Shown here: positions 9,624 through 17,848 of the stretch, piece after piece
How the letters are laid out: each line of letters starts with the position of its first letter
How positions within the stretch are numbered: position 1 is the first letter of the stretch
Source of the DNA: Lyngbya sp. PCC 8106
GTDB lineage: Bacteria; Cyanobacteriota; Cyanobacteriia; Cyanobacteriales; Microcoleaceae
NCBI RefSeq assembly: GCF_000169095.1
Contig: NZ_AAVU01000050.1
Span: 1 to 50,259 of the forward strand
Direction: 5' to 3'
Length of the DNA: 50,259 nt
Translations under genes and position numbers: made by a program
The notes under the pieces: model-generated
The model's input: the letters and a program-made list of their open reading frames with translations, nothing else
Databases searched by the model: none
What the model was told of the DNA's origin: nothing

Positions 9624-10810
9624 TCAGTCAATTTATGCAAACCTTAGATGATTTCTCCATTCCCTTATTCATCCCTTCTCAAGCCAAATCATTAGCTGAA
9701 CAATTTGCCGCCCAACAACCGACTTCTGAGAAAGCTACTCAAGTTTATCTCAATACTCTGGCGGTGTGCATCGTCAATAACTATTTGCGAATTATGGGAA
9801 TTCCTACCAACCTAACAACCGGAGATAGTTGGAACCCCTCTGTTCGTTTGTATGCAGATGTGGCAGACTTGGAAGTTGTCGGTCGAGGTCGTTTAGAATG
9901 TCGTCCAATTCAGCTTCAAGAAGATCTCAACTCAACAGCTTGTTCGGTTCCTCGTGAGGTGCAAAGCGATCGCATTGGTTATGTGATTGTAGAACTGGAC
10001 TTAGAACAGGAATTAGCTACATTGTTAGGCTTTGTGGAAACGGCGACCAACTCGATATCTTTAAGACAATTGCGATCGCCCGATGAGTTACTCGAACATC
10101 TACTATCATCCCCCCAGGCAGAAGCCGTCCCCACTTCGGTAAATTTGCGTCAATGGCTGCAAGATACGGTGACAACGGGTTGGGAAACGGTAGAAACGCT
10201 ATTATTTCCAACCGAACCGAGTCTGGCGTTACGGGGAGGAGAGACAGCCGTTGTGGACAGCCCAGATTCTGTGACTTCTGTGATCCGCTTATTACAATCT
10301 GATCAAAGCGAAGAGGTTCGCGCCCAAGCGGCGGGCGACTTAGGTTACATGGGTGTTAGCAATTCTACAACGATTAACGCTTTAACGGAACTCTTGGCAA
10401 CCGCAGAAGACGAAGAAACCCGTTGGCAAGCGGCACTGAGTTTAGGTAAACTAGACCCCAATCATCCTCAAGGGGGAATTCAACGAGTGAGGGCGATCAA
10501 TTTGACCTCACAACGCACCCCCCAGCAAGTGGCTTTGATGGTGGCAATTATGCCGAAAGCCAATAACCGCATTGGAGTCTGGCTACAAGTTGAACCACTG
10601 GGATCTTTAACCGTTTTACCAGGGGGTTTGACTTTGAAGGTGTTGTCGATGTCGGGAGAAACTCGCCTACAGGTAGAAACGAGAAGTGATCGTCAAGGTT
10701 CTGGTTTGGATCGAACCATTGGACGTCGTTTTAGTCCACCCCCAGAAACAGGTTTTCAGGTACAAGTGCAATTGGGTTCAACGATTGTGACAGAAGATTT
10801 TCTGGCCTAG
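9620..10810 (+). CDS. DUF1822 family protein with HEAT-like repeats
   Basis: 396 residues. The N-terminal half is the cyanobacterial DUF1822 domain (YLNTLAVCIVNNYLRIMGI, then SWNPSVRLYADVADLEV and GRLECRPIQ). The middle (residues about 215-280) has two HEAT/PBS-lyase-type helical repeats (SDQSEEVRAQAAGDLGYMGV and ATAEDEETRWQAALSLGKLD), and the C-terminal 100 residues form a predicted beta-rich region. No membrane segment is visible. It starts four bases inside the preceding sigma-like gene, and a CHAT-CHASE2 gene follows after 244 bases. The molecular role is unknown; regulation of the sigma-like protein (anti-sigma or substrate) is my inference from the coupling. Confidence 0.85.
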   Translation: MISQFMQTLDDFSIPLFIPSQAKSLAEQFAAQQPTSEKATQVYLNTLAVCIVNNYLRIMGIPTNLTTGDSWNPSVRLYADVADLEVVGRGRLECRPIQLQEDLNSTACSVPREVQSDRIGYVIVELDLEQELATLLGFVETATNSISLRQLRSPDELLEHLLSSPQAEAVPTSVNLRQWLQDTVTTGWETVETLLFPTEPSLALRGGETAVVDSPDSVTSVIRLLQSDQSEEVRAQAAGDLGYMGVSNSTTINALTELLATAEDEETRWQAALSLGKLDPNHPQGGIQRVRAINLTSQRTPQQVALMVAIMPKANNRIGVWLQVEPLGSLTVLPGGLTLKVLSMSGETRLQVETRSDRQGSGLDRTIGRRFSPPPETGFQVQVQLGSTIVTEDFLA

Positions 10811-11054
10811 TGGTGATTGTCTGAAAGAAATTTAAAAATGCAGGTAAAAGTACCCAATGCAGGAGAATAGAGAGGAAAAATTGCGATCAACCCCTGACAA
10901 TTAAGATTTGCTATAGATTTTGGCTATCTGTACAATAGATTGAAAGATAGGAATAGTGGGACTTGTAAAACAACAGATCAAAATGTTGTGTCATTTAGAT
11001 AACCCCCAATGGGTGCAGTGTGCAGAGTCAAATCGATAAGATAGGATAGCCTCT

Positions 11055-13490
11055 ATGGGCAAGGTCGCAATACTAAAGGTTGGTCATGGTAGTTTTGAGC
11101 AAGGCTTTGATGTTTTGCTTCAGATCAAAACCGATGATAACTGTCTTCTGGCTGAACTCGAAGGTCAACTTCCTCCAAACCCTGGTTTAGAAGGATGTTA
11201 TGTCAGTTGGCAAACTCGTTTTCGGCGTCTGCAAGGAGCGAGTCAGTCAAGTCGGCGTCTGAACACTGAAACGGAAGAAGCTTGGGAAATTGATGACAGT
11301 TTTCAAAGCAATTCTTCGACTGTTGATGATTTTTCTCGCTGTCAGCGTTTGGTGCGAGATGTCGAAAAACGCATGAAAAAATGGCTACAATCTTCTACTC
11401 CCAAATGGCAATGTATTCGGGAACGTTTGAGGGTTGAATTTGCTCAAGGTGAAAATGAAATTCGCCTCGTTATTCAAACCAAAAATCCTCGACTGTGGAA
11501 GTTACCCTGGCACGTTTGGGATTTACTCGAAGAATATCATACTGGGTTGGGTTATACTTTACCGGGATTTAATGCTAATTTTACGCCGATAAAACGTTCA
11601 AGTCGCTCCAATAAAGTCAGGATTTTGGCGGTTTTTGGAGATAAACGCAATCTAAATTTACAACCGGATCAAGAGGCAATTCGGAAGTTAAAAGGTGCTG
11701 AGGTGACGTTTCTGCATCAGCCTCGTTCAACACAGTTTATTAAGACACTTCGCCAACCCAAAGGTTGGGATATTTTGTTTTTTGCTGGACATAGTAAAAC
11801 AGAAGAAACCACAGGTAGAATTTATCTGAGTGACAAAGAAAGTTTAAGGCTGGATGAGTTTAAAAACACCCTGAAAGAAGCGATTAATCATGGTTTAAAG
11901 GTTGCGGTCTTTAATTCCTGTGATGGGTTGGGATTAGCCCAGGAGTTGATTCAACGGCAAATTCCGGTTGCAATTGTGATGCAGGAGTCGGTGCCGGATG
12001 TGGTGGCTCAGTCTTTTTTAAAAGAGTTTCTCCTAGAATATTCGACGGGAAAACCTTTATATGGATCAGTGTATCAAGCCCAACAAAGACTAGAAGATTA
12101 TCAAGAATTACCCGGCGCAACTTGGTTGCCTCTGATTTTTCAAAACTTAGCAGATGTACCTCCGAGTTGGCAGAACTTACGCCAACCGAAATTGAAAAAG
12201 AAAGAGATTGAAGATCGGGAAATATCCGAAGCTAAAGTCTTGAAGAACCGCCAACAAAGGCGTCGATTTCTCCGCATTATTATGGCGGTTTGTGCGAGTT
12301 TAATTGCAGCTTTTTTAGTGATTTTTATTCGAGATTTTGGGCAGTTAGAGTTTTTAGAGTTGAAAGCTTTTGATCATTTAATGCGATCGCGTCCGACAGA
12401 AACGCTAGACTCTCGAATGTTAATTGTTGATATTACTCGCCAGGATGTTAATACTCAAATTCGACCGCCTAACGAGGGAAAACATAAGTCTCTTAATGAT
12501 GGCTATCTCCAACAATTGGTCGAAAAATTAGCAGCCTTAGAACCCCGTGTGATTGGCTTAACCCTTTATCGAGATTATTTACTTAAACCCGAATATCAAA
12601 AGTTAATTAATCGATTTAAAGATGATGACCGATTTATTAGTCAATGTGATGTCGGAGAAGATGTCTTAGATTTGGGTCGCGCCCCTTCTCCTCATGCGAT
12701 TCAAGGTGCAAATTGGAAACATAGAATTGGATTTAGCGATCAGGTTATCGATACAGATGGATTTATTCGGCGTCAATTGTTGAGTCTAGAACCTCCAGAG
12801 GATCGGCAAATTTCGCCCTGTCAAAGTGAGTTATCTTTTAATTTGCTGATGGCGTTTCGTTATTTGGCGGATGAGGGGATAATTACCGAAGAAATTTATC
12901 AAGAAAGACGAGATTTTGAGTTGGGTAATGTCACACTGACTCGTTTGCCGATGAATACGACGATCTACGATGATCAACTTATTGATGTGGCTCATGCACA
13001 ATTGTTGTTAAACTATCGGGCGACAGGCGGTGAAATTGCACCCAAAACAACCCTAACTGAAGTCTTAAATGGTTCAATTGATCCGGCTTTAGTGAAAGAT
13101 AAGATTGTTCTAATTGGCACGAGTGATTCAGAATTTCAGACTATTTATAATACTCCCTATGGAGAAATGTCTGAAGTTTTTCTTCAGGGTCACATGATTT
13201 CCCAATTAATCAGTGCGGTTCAAGATCGACGACAACTATTAGGATGGTGGCCGAATTGGAAAGAGGATATTTGGATTTTAGTTTGGGCGTTAGTTGGCGG
13301 TTTACTCGCCCGTTGGTTCCGTCCTGTTATTGCGGTTGGGGTGGCGGTGCCGATGCTTTGGGTTGTGCATCGTTATGGTTATATTTTCCTGATTGAACAA
13401 GGGTTATGGATTCCATTTGTTCCGCCTGCATTGGCTTTAGGAACCGCATTAGTGATCACTTCTTTAATTTATCGAGTTCTCAAAGTTTAG
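11055..13490 (+). CDS. CHAT caspase-like protease fused to a CHASE2 membrane sensor
   Basis: 811 residues. Residues about 185-375 form a CHAT domain of the caspase-like clan. The catalytic His lies in ILFFAGHSK (His246) and the Cys in VAVFNSCDG (Cys289), with the usual spacing, so the protease dyad is intact. One membrane helix follows a basic stretch near residue 410 (IIMAVCASLIAAFLVIFI). After it comes an extracytoplasmic CHASE2 domain (about 430-735, beginning FLELKAFDHLMRSRP and ending with the typical KIVLIGTSDSEF), and two or three C-terminal helices (WILVWALVGGLLARWF and beyond). The protein has no kinase or cyclase output domain, so the CHAT protease is the only visible output. It lies downstream of the sigma-like/DUF1822 pair on the same strand and overlaps the convergent HAD gene by 11 bases. 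Confidence 0.88.
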   Translation: MGKVAILKVGHGSFEQGFDVLLQIKTDDNCLLAELEGQLPPNPGLEGCYVSWQTRFRRLQGASQSSRRLNTETEEAWEIDDSFQSNSSTVDDFSRCQRLVRDVEKRMKKWLQSSTPKWQCIRERLRVEFAQGENEIRLVIQTKNPRLWKLPWHVWDLLEEYHTGLGYTLPGFNANFTPIKRSSRSNKVRILAVFGDKRNLNLQPDQEAIRKLKGAEVTFLHQPRSTQFIKTLRQPKGWDILFFAGHSKTEETTGRIYLSDKESLRLDEFKNTLKEAINHGLKVAVFNSCDGLGLAQELIQRQIPVAIVMQESVPDVVAQSFLKEFLLEYSTGKPLYGSVYQAQQRLEDYQELPGATWLPLIFQNLADVPPSWQNLRQPKLKKKEIEDREISEAKVLKNRQQRRRFLRIIMAVCASLIAAFLVIFIRDFGQLEFLELKAFDHLMRSRPTETLDSRMLIVDITRQDVNTQIRPPNEGKHKSLNDGYLQQLVEKLAALEPRVIGLTLYRDYLLKPEYQKLINRFKDDDRFISQCDVGEDVLDLGRAPSPHAIQGANWKHRIGFSDQVIDTDGFIRRQLLSLEPPEDRQISPCQSELSFNLLMAFRYLADEGIITEEIYQERRDFELGNVTLTRLPMNTTIYDDQLIDVAHAQLLLNYRATGGEIAPKTTLTEVLNGSIDPALVKDKIVLIGTSDSEFQTIYNTPYGEMSEVFLQGHMISQLISAVQDRRQLLGWWPNWKEDIWILVWALVGGLLARWFRPVIAVGVAVPMLWVVHRYGYIFLIEQGLWIPFVPPALALGTALVITSLIYRVLKV

Positions 13491-14181
13491 AAGCATTTAC
13501 TGATGAATTAAAACGGGGTAATTGCCAGTCTTCGGGTTGAAATTCACTTAAAGAATTGAGAATTTGATCAGCTTCGAGATAGAGTTGTTGATCCATATCT
13601 GCTGCCGGAACAGCTACCACTGCCATTCCTGCTGCTTTGGCTGCGGCAACTCCGGCTAAGGCATCTTCAAATACTAAACAATTCTCTGGTTTAGCCCCTA
13701 ACCGTTGGGCGGCGAGTAAGAAAATATCGGGTGCAGGTTTGCCTTGTTTGAGTTCAGGATCATCACCTCGAATAATACATTGAAACATCGAAAACCATTG
13801 CTGATGACTTTGAGTTTTGGCGGCATAGGGACGACTACTCGAACTGGTGGCGATGGCTTGAGGAATGTGATGTGCCGCTAAATTTTGGGTGAGTTCAACT
13901 GCACCTTCTAAGGGCGGAACATTGGCATAATATTGATAAATGATCGCATCTTTTTCGGTAAGATACCCTTCAACGGTTAAGGGAATTTCGAGCATTTCAA
14001 TAATGAGTTTTGCGGAATCATGGGATTTTCGACCTCGCAATTTACACATTAAAGCCGGCTCGATAAATTTATCATAACGACTCGCTAACATTTGGTTAAC
14101 TTTGGCATGAAGCGGTTCTGTATCTAACAGTAAACCATCTAAATCGTAAATAATATGAGTGATTTTTGAAAGGTTTTTCAT
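13480..14181 (-). CDS. HAD-family phosphatase (beta-phosphoglucomutase/pseudouridine-5'-phosphatase-like)
   Basis: 233 residues with HAD motif I YDLDGLLLDT, motif II TSSSS, motif III GKPAPDIF and motif IV VFEDALAGVAAAKAAG. The helical cap of subfamily I follows motif I, with LRGRKSHDSAK in it. The layout matches the HDHD1-type and beta-phosphoglucomutase-like branch; substrate cannot be assigned. It follows the phosphonate genes on the same strand, but a hairpin at 14255-14275 in the 148-base gap suggests a separate unit. It lacks signs of phosphonoacetaldehyde hydrolase (PhnX). Its 3' end overlaps that of the CHAT-CHASE2 gene. Confidence 0.8.
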   Translation of the reverse strand: MKNLSKITHIIYDLDGLLLDTEPLHAKVNQMLASRYDKFIEPALMCKLRGRKSHDSAKLIIEMLEIPLTVEGYLTEKDAIIYQYYANVPPLEGAVELTQNLAAHHIPQAIATSSSSRPYAAKTQSHQQWFSMFQCIIRGDDPELKQGKPAPDIFLLAAQRLGAKPENCLVFEDALAGVAAAKAAGMAVVAVPAADMDQQLYLEADQILNSLSEFQPEDWQLPRFNSSVNASKL

Positions 14182-14249
14182 TGATAAAAAAAGTCGGAAA
14201 TAAAGGGTGATATGACTAAAATTTGTGCTTCTCTCTCTTTTCTCTAAAA

Positions 14250-14275
14250 ATTTAGTCTAACCCGGAATATTAGAC
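14250..14275 (-). terminator. Hairpin, possible terminator of the C-P lyase operon
   Basis: On the minus strand GTCTAA/TTAGAC encloses a nine-base loop and is followed by TAAATTTTTAG. The stem is short and the T run is offset, so termination would be weak. It sits between the PhnZ-like gene and the HAD gene. Confidence 0.4.
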
Positions 14276-14329
14276 CGAATTTAAAGAAATTGAGAGAGAG
14301 TTGATCAGTTCTTCCTATTTTCCCGGATT

Positions 14330-14899
14330 TTAGGACTTTAGACAAGCCTGGAGAGTCGGTATGAAGTCTTCTAAACTCGGAGTTGAATAATTGACTTGTT
14401 TGGCTTGATCATCCCAAATTCGCAGCTTTATGGCATCTTTTGCATAGGGATGATTAATAAATGTGGTTGCTTCATCGGGCGAAAAAATTCCCCCTTGTAG
14501 GTTCAAACTGTGTTGAGACGCGGGGGATAATGTTTGCCAATATTCGGAATTTGTGATACAAAGATAACGTTTAGCGGCAACGTGAAGACGAATGGGTTCA
14601 GTCACTGCCGAACTAAATAATAAGCTGAGAAAAGGCAAGGCACAATACTCATGGCGATCATCAATTCCGCGTATGGCGGCATCTTCTCCCCACTGATGAA
14701 TGAGATGTCCGAAGTCATGCAATAAACAAGCGGTGATTAGTTCAGAAGAAGCATGATTAGATTGGGCTAATGTGGCAGATTGTAAGGCGTGTTCGAGTTG
14801 ACTAACGTTTTCTTGACCATATTGTTCATTACCCCGAGTTTTAAGGATTTCAATGATTTGTTCAAAGCTAAGTTTCATGGTGGATTGGAATTGAATCAT
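14330..14899 (-). CDS. phnZ: PhnZ-type HD-domain phosphonate oxygenase
   Basis: 189 residues of the HDIG protein family tied to phosphonate degradation operons. The characterised member PhnZ is a mixed-valent diiron oxygenase that cleaves the C-P bond of 2-amino-1-hydroxyethylphosphonate or hydroxymethylphosphonate. All expected ligands are visible: His37 (SQLEHALQ), His61-Asp62 (LLHDFGH), His83 (DRHEYCAL), His106 (LHVAAKRYL) and Asp163/164 (IWDDQAK). Tyr27 and Glu30 precede His37 with the spacing of the PhnZ substrate-gating Tyr/Glu pair. The usual partner that hydroxylates the alpha carbon, the PhyH-type PhnY, is not in the window. It is the last gene of the C-P lyase cluster. The start could also be the second Met, seven codons on. 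Confidence 0.85.
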   Translation of the reverse strand: MIQFQSTMKLSFEQIIEILKTRGNEQYGQENVSQLEHALQSATLAQSNHASSELITACLLHDFGHLIHQWGEDAAIRGIDDRHEYCALPFLSLLFSSAVTEPIRLHVAAKRYLCITNSEYWQTLSPASQHSLNLQGGIFSPDEATTFINHPYAKDAIKLRIWDDQAKQVNYSTPSLEDFIPTLQACLKS

Positions 14900-14934
14900 A
14901 ATTACAATTAAGGATTTTAGAGATAAGGTTTAAT

Positions 14935-15471
14935 TTATAGAGGCCAAGATTGTAGACAAGTCCAGCAACCGTTAGAATGTTTTTGATAAAATCGTAATTC
15001 CCATTGAGTTAGAGATTCAGGGTTAATCATTTTTTCAGCCAGTTTTTTTAAGGTTTCATGGTGTTGGGATTGAAATTTGTAGGCAAAACTAATATGAAGC
15101 CAGTCTTTGAGTCGAATATTTTCCTCTATGGGTTGATGGTGCATAATTTCAGCAAAGTTAGCGATTAGGTGTTGTAAACCCGATGCTTTTAATTCTAAAC
15201 CATGCCACTTCGGTTTGAACATCATCTGCACAATTTTTATATCTAAAGAGAGATTTTGAGATTGATGATAGGTTTGATCAAGACTGTTCAAGTAATCAGG
15301 AATCGTGTTTGGATTGGCGTTAAAAAATCCAGTCAGGGAACAATGGGGCATATAGTGATGGGCGGGATTTTCTCCGCAGCGTTCTTGGCTTTTTTGGAAA
15401 TAAAAATTGATTTGTTCATTGAGTTCTCCGACTGGACAAGCATAGATAATAAATTTTTCAGTGTTCATCAT
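14935..15471 (-). CDS. 2H phosphoesterase superfamily protein, candidate PhnP substitute
   Basis: 178 residues with two H-x-S motifs, HCS at about 43-45 (MPHCSLTGFF) and HIS at about 126-128 (DWLHISFAY), the hallmark of the 2H (LigT/2',5'-ligase-like) phosphoesterases that open cyclic phosphates. The gene starts 38 bases after the phnM stop codon. I chose the ATG pair at 15471 because the upstream in-frame start is only a TTG overlapping phnM. In the C-P lyase pathway a 1,2-cyclic ribose phosphate must be hydrolysed, normally by PhnP. PhnP is missing here, so the 2H enzyme is a plausible replacement; that is inference from chemistry and context. Confidence 0.75.
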   Translation of the reverse strand: MMNTEKFIIYACPVGELNEQINFYFQKSQERCGENPAHHYMPHCSLTGFFNANPNTIPDYLNSLDQTYHQSQNLSLDIKIVQMMFKPKWHGLELKASGLQHLIANFAEIMHHQPIEENIRLKDWLHISFAYKFQSQHHETLKKLAEKMINPESLTQWELRFYQKHSNGCWTCLQSWPL

Positions 15472-15508
15472 CTTGATCGGGATTTTTCGTTCTTTTAATT
15501 TTGAGCTA

Positions 15509-16645
15509 TTATGCAACTCGTTGACCTTGACGAATTACAGAAGTGATGCGGGGAACGATGCCATCATTATGAACAGTGATTAAATCTGCTTGTTTCCCGA
15601 TGTCTAAACTCCCTCGTTCTTGAAATAAATTAATTGCTTTTGCAGGGTTGCTGGTGACTAATTTTATAGCTTGATAAAGAGGTTTTTTAAGCTGATTGGC
15701 AATGATAAAAATAGATTGTAACAAGCTGTGAGGAACATAATCAGAGGAAAGAATATCAACGAGATCTTTTTGAATCAGTTCCATCGCGGATATATTACCT
15801 GAATGTGATCCACCTAACACTAAATTTGGTGAACCCATTAACACTTTTAAACCCGATTTGTGAGCGGTTTTGGCTGCATCTAATGTGGTTGGGAATTCAG
15901 CAATGGTTGCCCCATTTTCAACGGCTTCTTGAACGTGTTCGACAGTGGCATCATCGTGAGTGGCTAGAGAAATATTTTTGGCTTGAGTAAGTTGGATAAT
16001 AGATTTGCGATTGTTTTCTGCATATTTTTGTTGCAAATCACGACGCATTTTGACAAAGTTTTCCATTTCGTGGGCAGAAAATCCATATTTTCCCATATAA
16101 TATTCTGTGTATCTTTTTACATCTACAAATTGTCGTTGTCCGGGTGTATGATCCATGACAGAAATGAGCGAAAGTAAGGGATGTTCACTATAGTCACTGG
16201 CGACATCACAAACTTGATCATAGGAGAGTTCACATCGTAAATGTAGGCGATGATCGGCTGTAAATCTTCCTGTTTTTTGTCCTTCTAAAATTACCTCAAT
16301 CATCGGTCTAAAATGACTCATCCGCTTAGAACCGGGTTTAATATCTCCAATGCCAATCGCATCACAAACCGTTGTAATTCCTGCACCAATTAAATCCCGA
16401 TCATGGTAAGTTGCGGCTGCTTCTAACGGCCATTTAACGCTCGGACGAGGAGACATACATTTTTCTAAATTATCGGTATGGAGTTCGATTAATCCTGGCA
16501 TTAAATAGTCTCCCTGACCATTTTGACCTATAGGTACAACGCCGGGTTGAATGTCTGCAATTTTGCCCTCACGAACGACTAAAGTTCCTATCAATTCTTG
16601 GTCTGGAAGTTGTAGGCGATAATTGGTGTAAATTTGTTCATTCAT
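15509..16645 (-). CDS. phnM: PhnM, RPnTP diphosphatase of the C-P lyase pathway
   Basis: 378 residues, usual length. PhnM belongs to the amidohydrolase superfamily and removes diphosphate from alpha-D-ribose 1-methylphosphonate 5-triphosphate. Visible motifs are the metal-binding LMPGLIELHTDNLEK, RPSVKWP, GITTVCDAIGIGD, LRCEL, SVMDHTPGQRQF, the His motif LATHDDAT and the C-terminal ILSSDYVPHSLL. ATG start at 16645. It is separated from phnL by a small gene on the opposite strand (16771-17064), so phnM probably relies on read-through or its own promoter. Confidence 0.97.
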   Translation of the reverse strand: MNEQIYTNYRLQLPDQELIGTLVVREGKIADIQPGVVPIGQNGQGDYLMPGLIELHTDNLEKCMSPRPSVKWPLEAAATYHDRDLIGAGITTVCDAIGIGDIKPGSKRMSHFRPMIEVILEGQKTGRFTADHRLHLRCELSYDQVCDVASDYSEHPLLSLISVMDHTPGQRQFVDVKRYTEYYMGKYGFSAHEMENFVKMRRDLQQKYAENNRKSIIQLTQAKNISLATHDDATVEHVQEAVENGATIAEFPTTLDAAKTAHKSGLKVLMGSPNLVLGGSHSGNISAMELIQKDLVDILSSDYVPHSLLQSIFIIANQLKKPLYQAIKLVTSNPAKAINLFQERGSLDIGKQADLITVHNDGIVPRITSVIRQGQRVA

Positions 16646-16770
16646 GGTTTCTTAATTGTTAGTTAATCTAAACTTAATTAGAATTTTTAATTCTCAAACT
16701 TTAATATTGTAACGAAAATTCTGCTAAAATCCTAAAGGCGTTTATAAAGATGATTGGGATATCAACGAGA

Positions 16771-17064
16771 ATGATTGTACACATTGTTTTGTTTAAATGG
16801 ACAGAAGAAGCTACACCAGAAGCGATTGCAGGTGCTTTAGAGGGATTAGGACAATTAAAAGCTAAAATTCCCGGTATTATAGACTTATCCTGTGGAACCA
16901 ATTTTTCTGAACGCTCTCAGGGATTTCAGCATGGATTAGTTGTCAAATTTACAGATAAAACAGCTTTGGAGGCTTATACTCCGCATCCGGATCATCAAGC
17001 TGTGGTGCAGAATTTGATCAAGCCCATTTTAGCAGAGATTCTTGCAGTTGATTACGAAGTTTAA
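16771..17064 (+). CDS. Dabb (stress-responsive A/B barrel) domain protein
   Basis: About 97 residues from the ATG at 16771; the alternative ATG at 16750 adds seven residues. The sequence MIVHIVLFKW, then FSERSQGFQHGLVVKFTDK and AYTPHPDHQAVVQ is typical of the dimeric alpha/beta barrel family (Dabb). Members are small stand-alone proteins of mostly unknown function, and some are enzymes acting on polyketides. It lies on the plus strand between phnM and phnL, head to head with phnM and tail to tail with phnL, so it interrupts the operon in the opposite direction. A link to phosphonate use is not shown. Confidence 0.85.
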   Translation: MIVHIVLFKWTEEATPEAIAGALEGLGQLKAKIPGIIDLSCGTNFSERSQGFQHGLVVKFTDKTALEAYTPHPDHQAVVQNLIKPILAEILAVDYEV

Positions 17065-17082
17065 TTCAAAGTCATTATGGAT

Positions 17083-17814
17083 CTAATCACCAAAGGTTAA
17101 TTCTCGCAGACAAAGCTGATTTCTAACTCCTTCGTCGTGAAAGATTCCAATTAAAGCAGAACCTTTGGCTTGACGTTCTTGTAACAGTTGGATTACGGCT
17201 TGAGAGTTACTTTCATCTAAAGCAGAAGTCGGTTCATCTAAGAGTAAAATTGGATAATCTACCGATAAAGCCCGAGCAATATTAACTCGTTGTTTTTCTC
17301 CACCTGAAAACGTTGTTGGAGATAAACTCCAGAGTCGTTCGGGTAAATTAAGGTGAATAAAAAGCTGTTGAACTTTTTCATAAGCGGTGTCTATATTTTC
17401 CCCTAACTCTAGTAAAGGTTCTACCGCAACCTCTAACGCAGGAACCCGAGGAATAACTCGTAAAAATTGACTAACATAGCCGATTGTTATCTGTCGCACT
17501 TCTAAGAGTTCGTGGGGTTCTAGTTGAGTTAAATCCACCCAGTTTTGATGATGTTTTATCCAAATTGAACCGCTATCAACTCGGTAATTCCCATAAAGTA
17601 ATCGCATAAAGGTAGACTTTCCTGAACCTGATTTTCCGGATAATGCAACTCCTTCTCCTGATTTAACTTGGAGAGAAATTTCTTTTAAAACAGACAAAGA
17701 AACACCGCCTTGATTATGTAAAGTAAAGCCTTTAGAAAGGTTCTCAGCTTTGAGTAAAATAGAATCATCTGAGTCAGAAATTACAGACTCAATCCGTTGA
17801 TGTTTTAGTTGCAT
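17083..17814 (-). CDS. phnL: PhnL, ABC-type ATPase of the C-P lyase complex
   Basis: 243 residues. It has Walker A GKSGSGKST, ABC signature TFSGGEKQRVNIARAL and Walker B ILLLDEPTSALDE. PhnL, like PhnK, is an ABC-ATPase that binds the PhnGHIJ core and not a transporter subunit. The Q-loop region YVSQFLRVIPRVPALEVAVE is characteristic of PhnL. It follows phnK after 34 bases. Confidence 0.95.
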   Translation of the reverse strand: MQLKHQRIESVISDSDDSILLKAENLSKGFTLHNQGGVSLSVLKEISLQVKSGEGVALSGKSGSGKSTFMRLLYGNYRVDSGSIWIKHHQNWVDLTQLEPHELLEVRQITIGYVSQFLRVIPRVPALEVAVEPLLELGENIDTAYEKVQQLFIHLNLPERLWSLSPTTFSGGEKQRVNIARALSVDYPILLLDEPTSALDESNSQAVIQLLQERQAKGSALIGIFHDEGVRNQLCLRELTFGD

Positions 17815-17848
17815 TTTTGCTCATTTTTTGTGATTTTGAGGAGATTAA

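Noticed and set aside
13480..14181. HAD gene as phosphonoacetaldehyde hydrolase (PhnX)
   Set aside because: The cap and sequence resemble beta-phosphoglucomutase/pseudouridine-phosphatase types, and a hairpin separates it from the phosphonate genes.
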